In this document: positions 60,601 through 64,000 of the stretch, piece by piece
Numbering within the stretch: position 1 is the stretch's first letter
Layout of the letters: the number at the start of each line of letters is the position of its first letter
DNA from: Candidatus Latescibacterota bacterium
Lineage (GTDB): Bacteria; Latescibacterota; UBA2968; UBA8231
DNA length: 64,000 nucleotides
Reading direction: 5' to 3'
Assembly: GCA_022827835.1 (NCBI GenBank)
Contig: JAJEIO010000010.1
Location: 1 to 64,000, forward strand
The notes under the pieces: generated by a model
The model's database searches: none
Told to the model about the DNA's origin: nothing
What the model saw: the letters and a program-made list of their open reading frames with translations, nothing else
Program-made: the position numbers and the translations under genes

Positions 60601-60646
60601 CGTCCGCGGTGAGAGCGCGACGGGCCAGTTCCAATGCGGTGGGCAC
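57617..60646 (-). CDS. glnE: Glutamine synthetase adenylyltransferase/deadenylase
   Basis: 1009 residues, slightly longer than the usual about 950. It adenylylates glutamine synthetase (inactivating it) and reverses this, under control of PII. Two nucleotidyltransferase domains each show the catalytic acids: NYSSDIDLIFVWDGEGE near residue 235 (phosphorolytic half) and DFGSDLDLFFVYEGDGKT near 750 (adenylylating half). NNIKLQAGGIRDIEFIVQ and INIKRGPGGIVDIEFVAQ are the matching second-part motifs, and the central PII-responsive region lies between them. GTG 60646 starts 10 bp after glnB, so the sensor and its target enzyme are co-transcribed. Confidence 0.96.
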   Translation of the reverse strand: MPTALELARRALTADAAKALDPLEQLGFADPVQALETLDRIGGPPQSAPLPALALAELAATGRPDEGLRQLVRLAVAYGPQGLFSHLEADPILCQRLVQVVSHSTFLADILVRDFEFLLWLLVETPHLVEPLERSTLRQILRTDIGHVSEFEERLEVLRRVHRREFLRIGAAEILGTKPVAQIGKELADLADVVVEVALETCQHALWQEHGHPLDERGRPARFLVVGLGKYGGQELNYSSDIDLIFVWDGEGETQPEGEGTPLENSEFFRRLGQRLVHVLTEATKEGFFYRVDMRLRPEGASGTLTHSLRASWRYYETRGELWERQMLIKARRVAGSRTLGEQYAAMLRPFIYPAHFHSAPHEEIRRIKERIEASIRERPRGENNIKLQAGGIRDIEFIVQCLQLLYGGIQPQARSHNTLVAIDRLAEVVSPKGAMKAALTAAEASALKNAYEFFRRVENLLQIASGRPDYAVPEDAQALRALALVMGYEDARAFSSALAGHRLRVRRLFAALFYGDAAAPRSPTWLLEVENGSTAAKADLVERGFVDGAAAHRRLQRLAGMGLLLSGGRAHFEALLPELLNSLAAAPDPDQGLLRFTQLVEAYGAPGALYSLLQEHTGFRTLIIAICGSSRFLADLLRRDPALLDSLVGQADWGLGSGPARGDLRAIARMQNKSLLRIGADDLMGLATEEETFLRLTELGEEVLQAVYGLAWGPLVRRWGKPRNRQGRDVRFAVLAGGKFGGREVDFGSDLDLFFVYEGDGKTRRGVPNSVFFTEFSQRLIALLAEEGLYSVDARLRPEGASAPMAISLVGYRRYLAQRAASWERMALSRARQVAGDAEFGARVLRAIERFVYNREVEAALVAQMQEMRQRMEPQGKRQARINIKRGPGGIVDIEFVAQVLVLKWGYRDRSLRVGSTRHALQLFIEQGCLDPERGHFLLDAYEYLRAVEKGMRLASERASDALPTGRELEILSRALGAKDVAAFQDEVETCMQQTRRVFSALFAELTD

Positions 60647-60656
60647 TACCGAGGCT

Positions 60657-60995
60657 TCAGAGGGCGTTTTCGCCGGTTTCGCCGGTGCGGATGCGGATGG
60701 CCTCGATCAGTTCGGAGACAAAGATCTTGCCGTCGCCGACCTCGCCGGTGGCAGCCGACTGCATAATGACCTCCACCGCTTCGTCGAGTTGGCCATCGCC
60801 AACGGCCAATTCAATGCGAATTTTGGGCATGAAATCGAGCTGGTACTCAGCACCGCGGTAGATTTCGCTGTGGCCGCGCTGGCGACCGCAGCCGCGCACC
60901 TCGCTAACGGACATGCCGACGAGGCCAATCGCGGCCAAGGATTGTTTGACCTCGTCGAGTTTGAAGGGCTTGATAAAGGCCACGATGTTTTTCAC
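60657..60995 (-). CDS. glnB: Nitrogen regulatory protein PII
   Basis: 112 residues, the family's exact size. It senses ATP/ADP and 2-oxoglutarate and controls GlnE and often ammonium transporters. The T-loop EIYRGAEYQLDFMPK contains Tyr51, the residue that is uridylylated in proteobacteria. The ATP-binding B-loop is SAATGEVGDGKIFV and the C-loop IRIRTGETGENAL. The GlnB and GlnK types cannot be separated by eye, but direct linkage to glnE, with no amtB next to it, favours GlnB. Its start is 10 bp after kptA. Confidence 0.95.
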   Translation of the reverse strand: MKNIVAFIKPFKLDEVKQSLAAIGLVGMSVSEVRGCGRQRGHSEIYRGAEYQLDFMPKIRIELAVGDGQLDEAVEVIMQSAATGEVGDGKIFVSELIEAIRIRTGETGENAL

Positions 60996-61005
60996 GGTGT
61001 CCCTC

Positions 61006-61629
61006 TCAGCGGGCCGAAAACCGGGGCTTGCGACCGTAGCTTACGCCGCTGGGTGCTGGCATTTCGGCAACGTCGAGGGGCTTTTGTTGGCTACCGTGGA
61101 TGGAGCCGATGCAACTGGCTGGAATCTCTTCGGTCAGCACGACCGTGCCACGAGAAAAAAAGCGACAGCCCTCCTCGTGGGCCTTGGCCGCGAGGATCTC
61201 CACTACGCAGGGGGTGTCGCGTTGGTGACTGTGCGACTCGGCCGCCTCGTGTGTCAGCGACAGATGCACGTAGTAGCGATCGCCTGGAGAAATGCCCTCG
61301 TGGGTAAAGCGCTGGGCCGCGCTGCGAGTCGTGCCCATGTAGAGTCGGTCGGGCGGCGGGTCCATAGGCTCGCCGTCCATATCGACGAAAAAACTGTGTC
61401 CGTATAGCGCGCGAATGCCGAACTCGTTCAGTTCAAAGCGATACTGCCCCGGGGCTTTGACGAGCTTGACGACATCGGCTTCGGTTACCTCTGCGTAGCG
61501 TTCTTGTACTCCTTGTACGACCTGATCCAACGGCGCGTAGCCGTAAGCATCAATCTCCAGTCCAAATTCGTCGGGCCGATGCCTGAGCATCAGCGAAAGC
61601 AATTTGGAAATGCGACTTGTATTGGCCAC
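61006..61629 (-). CDS. kptA: RNA 2'-phosphotransferase (Tpt1/KptA family)
   Basis: 207 residues, a little longer than typical (about 180). KptA transfers an RNA 2'-phosphate to NAD+, giving 2'-OH RNA and ADP-ribose 1'',2''-cyclic phosphate. The conserved opening SRISKLLSLMLRHRPDEFGL, the segment RALYGHSFFVD and the NAD-pocket segment LYMGTTRSAAQRFTHEGI (usual form 'LYHGT') are seen. Met replaces the common His in LYHGT. The last 30 residues (KPLDVAEMPAPSGVSYGRKP) look extra. Bacteria lack tRNA splicing that makes 2'-phosphates, so its natural target is unclear. It sits between purE and glnB. Confidence 0.9.
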   Translation of the reverse strand: MANTSRISKLLSLMLRHRPDEFGLEIDAYGYAPLDQVVQGVQERYAEVTEADVVKLVKAPGQYRFELNEFGIRALYGHSFFVDMDGEPMDPPPDRLYMGTTRSAAQRFTHEGISPGDRYYVHLSLTHEAAESHSHQRDTPCVVEILAAKAHEEGCRFFSRGTVVLTEEIPASCIGSIHGSQQKPLDVAEMPAPSGVSYGRKPRFSAR

Positions 61630-61659
61630 TGCTCATCGCGTCCTTTCAGCATTATTAAT

Positions 61660-61687
61660 GTAGGGGCGACCGGCCGGTCGCCCCTAC
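61660..61687. repeat. Perfect 28-bp palindrome between purE and kptA
   Basis: GTAGGGGCGACCGG (61660-61673) is followed directly by its exact reverse complement CCGGTCGCCCCTAC (61674-61687). The GGGGCGACCGGCC core is the form of REP-like or small miniature elements dispersed in many environmental genomes. It starts 30 bp upstream of the kptA start and ends 4 bp from the purE stop, so it may also act as a hairpin in the shared transcript. No T-run follows. Confidence 0.7.
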
Positions 61688-61691
61688 GGTC

Positions 61692-62147
61692 TTAGGGGTT
61701 CCACTGTGCGCGATAAGTTTCAATGGCCTGGGCAACCGCCTCGTCGGACAAGGCGATGATCTGGGCCGCCAGCATGGCCGCATTGCGGGCATTGTCAATG
61801 CCGACGGTCGCCACCGGGATACCCGGCGGCATCTGCACAATGGAGTAGAGTGAATCGACTCCATTGAGCGCACCCGAGGCAATAGGGACTCCAACGACCG
61901 GCAGGGTCGTATGCGCCGCCACTACGCCGGGTAGAGCCGCAGCTAAGCCAGCTCCGGCGATGATCACCTTGAGGCCGCGGCCAGCCGCCTCGCTGGCCCA
62001 AGTAGCGGTGCGCTCGGGGTTTCGGTGGGCCGAAGATACGATCATTTCGTAGCCGAGTCCAAGCTCTTCGAGCACCGCCGCCCCCTTGCGCATGATGTCC
62101 TCGTCCGAGGTACTGCCCATGATTACGCCAACGCGAATATCTGCCAT
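61692..62147 (-). CDS. purE: N5-carboxyaminoimidazole ribonucleotide mutase
   Basis: 151 residues, normal for class I PurE. It converts N5-CAIR to CAIR in purine synthesis. The active-site segments [10 protein letters not shown] (phosphate binding), SSAHRNPER (catalytic His) and [19 protein letters not shown] are all present, as is the tail region [15 protein letters not shown]. The 'AHR.P' form marks the bacterial mutase rather than the class II carboxylase. purK is not in the window. It lies 75 bp downstream of ftsZ and 62 bp upstream of kptA, all on the minus strand. Confidence 0.96.
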   Translation of the reverse strand: MADIRVGVIMGSTSDEDIMRKGAAVLEELGLGYEMIVSSAHRNPERTATWASEAAGRGLKVIIAGAGLAAALPGVVAAHTTLPVVGVPIASGALNGVDSLYSIVQMPPGIPVATVGIDNARNAAMLAAQIIALSDEAVAQAIETYRAQWNP

Positions 62148-62222
62148 GTAAAAACGTCCTCCCTGCGAATTCTATCGCGCACAGGTTAAAATAAGCCAAA
62201 TCGTCCGCGCGCGACAACTGCC

Positions 62223-63431
62223 CTAAGAAGCGTTCATTTTGCGGCGCAGGAAGGTGGGAATGTCCAAATCGCCAACTGCGGGGCGCACTGGCTCCTCCTG
62301 ATGCTCCTGAGGAATGCTGTGGCCGTTGCGCAGATACGTGGGCACTTCCAAGGAGGTGCCCCCATTGCCGTTGCCGAGCAGGACTGGGCCACCGATGGTC
62401 AAAGGATCCGCCTCCACGTCCTGCTCCATCGGCTCCTCTTGGGCGCGGGCCGGCGGCTCGGCTTCGCTGCTCTTGTTTATGTTGAAGCCCGTGGCTATGA
62501 CCGTCACGCGGATATTCTCGGCTAGGCTATCGTCGATTACAGTGCCGAAGATGATCTCGGCATCCGAGCCGGTTTCCTCGTTGATCAGCGACATTACCTC
62601 GTTGACCTCGTAGAGCGTGAGATTGGAGTCGCCGGCGATATTGATCAACACGCCCTTGGCACCGGTGATCGACACATCCTCCAAAAGCGGGCTGTTGATC
62701 GCCTTGCGAGCGGCCTCCACGGCCCGCTCTTCGCCGCTGTGCTCCCCGAGGCCCATAATCGCATCTCCGCCCTTGGAAATCACCGTGCGGACATCGTTGA
62801 AGTCGAGATTGACCATACCCGGAATCGTAATCAGGTCGGAAATACCACGCGTGGCCTGCATCAGCACTTCATCGGCCTTGAGAAACGCATCTTGGAGCGT
62901 GGTGTCGCGGCCGCATACTTCTAGCAGGCGCTGGTTTTTGATGGTGATCAGGGTGTCAACTTGGTCCTTTAGCTCGGCAATCCCGCTCTTGGCGTTCTTC
63001 ATCCGCGGAGAGCCTTCCATTAGAAAAGGCTCGGTGACAATGCCGACCGTTAGGGCCCCTTGATCGCGGGAAACTTCCGCAACAGTGGGCGCGACTCCCG
63101 TACCTGTACCGCCGCCCATGCCGGCCGTGATGAAGATCAGATCCGAGTCCTGTAACTGCTTGGAGACCTTGTCGCAATCTTCTTCGATGGCTTGCCGTCC
63201 CACCTCTGGGTCTGCACCAGCACCCAAACCCCGCGTGACGCTGCTGCCAATGCAAATGGGAAAGTCAGCCCGCGAGGTCTCCAGTGCCTGTGCATCCGTG
63301 TTGACGGCGACGAATTCGACGCCGTGCATCCCGGACTCAATCATGCGGTTGATGGCATTACCACCGCTGCCACCAACTCCGACGACCTTAATTCGCGCTC
63401 GATGCTCGTTATCGATCAACCTAATTGCCAT
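62223..63431 (-). CDS. ftsZ: Cell division protein FtsZ
   Basis: 402 residues, a tubulin-like GTPase that forms the division ring. KVVGVGGSGGNAINRMIESG and the tubulin signature GGGTGTG (residues 106-112) bind GTP. DFNDVRTVIS and the T7-loop region are present. A variable acidic linker (SSEAEPPARAQEEPMEQDVE) precedes the C-terminal conserved peptide LDIPTFLRRKMNAS, which binds FtsA or other membrane anchors. The ATG at 63431 has AGGAGTAATT upstream. It follows ftsA by 36 bp, the standard end of a division-wall (dcw) cluster. Confidence 0.98.
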   Translation of the reverse strand: MAIRLIDNEHRARIKVVGVGGSGGNAINRMIESGMHGVEFVAVNTDAQALETSRADFPICIGSSVTRGLGAGADPEVGRQAIEEDCDKVSKQLQDSDLIFITAGMGGGTGTGVAPTVAEVSRDQGALTVGIVTEPFLMEGSPRMKNAKSGIAELKDQVDTLITIKNQRLLEVCGRDTTLQDAFLKADEVLMQATRGISDLITIPGMVNLDFNDVRTVISKGGDAIMGLGEHSGEERAVEAARKAINSPLLEDVSITGAKGVLINIAGDSNLTLYEVNEVMSLINEETGSDAEIIFGTVIDDSLAENIRVTVIATGFNINKSSEAEPPARAQEEPMEQDVEADPLTIGGPVLLGNGNGGTSLEVPTYLRNGHSIPQEHQEEPVRPAVGDLDIPTFLRRKMNAS

Positions 63432-63467
63432 AATTACTCCTCCTTGATTTTGGGACCAGCACCGCCG

Positions 63468-64000
63468 CTAGTCCCGTGGTTGTAACCATCTTTTTACGCG
63501 CCCAAACACTGAATCGAAGGAATCTTCGACCAGCTCCTGCGCTTCTGTTTGGTTTTTTCCCTCCTGTTGCTCCATTCCGTACAGGAGCAGACCCAGCACC
63601 GTAGCATACGATGGGCTAGCTAGCTCTGCGGCCCCCTCAAACCCGCTCGACTCCCCCAAGCGCACAGGCATATTAAAGACCCGCTCGGCCAAGGCTACGG
63701 CTCCGGTGATTTGCGCTCCCCCACCTGTGAGGACAATGCCCGCGCCTAGCGCAGCATGGGGCAACGCGGTATAGACCTGCTTGCGGGCTAGGGTCAATAT
63801 TTCCTCCATTCGCGCCTCGACGATGAGGGCCACTGTCTCGCTGGGTGCGCCCGCACACTTGGCCTGCTCGGCCTCGGCCCGCGTGGTGCGCAGCCCAACG
63901 CCGATGTCGTTGGTCACGTTATGCCCTCCCAATCCGATGTTGCCCGAGTGGCGCAGCCCTTTGCCAACAAAGACGGCCACATCGGTCGTGCCGCCGCCGA
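63468..64000 (-). CDS. ftsA: Cell division protein FtsA, C-terminal part (N-terminus beyond window)
   Basis: Actin-like ATPase that tethers FtsZ to the membrane. The frame enters from the right edge at GGGTTDVAVFVGKGL, the phosphate-2 motif, so about the last 177 residues (of about 410) are present. NIGLGGHNVTNDIGVGLRTT and ELIVEAR-type segments (VALIVEARMEEILTLARKQV) match FtsA, as does the adenosine motif GIVLTGGGAQITGAVALAER. The C-terminal GRVKRWLQPRD is the short amphipathic membrane-targeting helix, preceded by a flexible linker. ftsZ follows after 36 bp. Confidence 0.95.
   Translation of the reverse strand, partial: GGGTTDVAVFVGKGLRHSGNIGLGGHNVTNDIGVGLRTTRAEAEQAKCAGAPSETVALIVEARMEEILTLARKQVYTALPHAALGAGIVLTGGGAQITGAVALAERVFNMPVRLGESSGFEGAAELASPSYATVLGLLLYGMEQQEGKNQTEAQELVEDSFDSVFGRVKRWLQPRD

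Noticed and set aside
62155..62215. Inverted arms TCGCGC/GCGCGA downstream of ftsZ as a terminator
   Set aside because: Loop of more than 20 nt and no T-run; purE is probably read through.
1..64000. tRNA, rRNA, riboswitch, integrase, attachment sites or insertion sequences
   Set aside because: No cloverleaf-type T-arm consensus, no rRNA-like stretch, no transposase or integrase motif and no aptamer-like conserved leader was seen by eye; a dedicated covariance-model search was not possible.

Overview
The window is a GC-rich, densely coding chromosomal segment of a Gram-negative bacterium. Three signs point to an uncultured-type lineage such as Latescibacterota or Poribacteria: nine phytanoyl-CoA-dioxygenase-like (PhyH) Fe(II)/2-oxoglutarate enzymes in 64 kb, large secreted proteins ending in a 'PVLTPNGDG' C-terminal domain, and an outer-membrane barrel of the DUF5777 type. 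The lineage is inferred from gene content, not shown by a marker phylogeny. No rRNA, tRNA, CRISPR array, transposase or complete insertion sequence was seen, and no gap between genes exceeds 300 bp.

Region by region. 1-5.9 kb: 3' part of ilvD, an unusual enolase-superfamily protein, a small coiled-coil protein, a beta-propeller glycosidase-like protein and a threonine-synthase-like PLP enzyme. 6.0-7.9 kb: a compact GntR(YtrA)-ATPase-permease operon with a clear promoter and a candidate operator. 7.9-21.5 kb: accessory catabolic region with seven PhyH genes, an Eis-like acetyltransferase, a sialidase-like protein, a sulfatase, an SDR, a secreted ankyrin-repeat protein and a cupin. 21.6-30.1 kb: an unrecognised protein, a serine hydrolase, two large secreted surface proteins and an MFS transporter followed by a glyoxalase-type gene remnant. 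30.1-36.6 kb (minus strand): a cytochrome-like lipoprotein, YceI, a DUF5777 barrel, a phosphodiesterase and an ABC exporter, preceded by a TlpA-like thioredoxin protein. 36.6-44 kb: a PhyH gene divergent from a mannonate-dehydratase/glycosidase pair, a DegT aminotransferase with a PabB-PabC fusion, and a PhyH gene coupled to a 99-residue protein. 44-54.4 kb: a DUF4097 solenoid protein with a strong terminator, an aldo/keto reductase with a large alpha-toroid-like protein, a Sel1 protein, an SDR, a galactonate/mannonate-dehydratase-like enzyme, a ThuA-like protein and a Gfo/Idh/MocA oxidoreductase with an unknown partner. 54.4-64 kb: an unknown protein, a second DegT enzyme, a MauE-thioredoxin fusion, then housekeeping genes reading leftward: ftsA (partial), ftsZ, purE, kptA, glnB and glnE.

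The accessory part reads as small modules that remove decorations from, and oxidise, carbohydrates or similar organics. Sulfatase, sialidase-like and glycosidase-like proteins would strip or cut the substrate. SDR, aldo/keto reductase, Gfo/Idh/MocA, enolase-superfamily and mannonate-dehydratase enzymes would process the released sugars or acids. The PhyH dioxygenases would supply hydroxylation or oxidative cleavage. Substrates cannot be read from the sequence.

The most promising undescribed points are a tandem PhyH pair in which the iron-binding HxD motif reads HxQ, the sialidase-like/sulfatase/SDR/PhyH/PhyH cluster, the 99-residue PhyH partner protein, the Gfo/Idh/MocA operon with two unrecognised proteins, and the cytochrome-like/YceI/DUF5777 cluster with a CX4CH motif.
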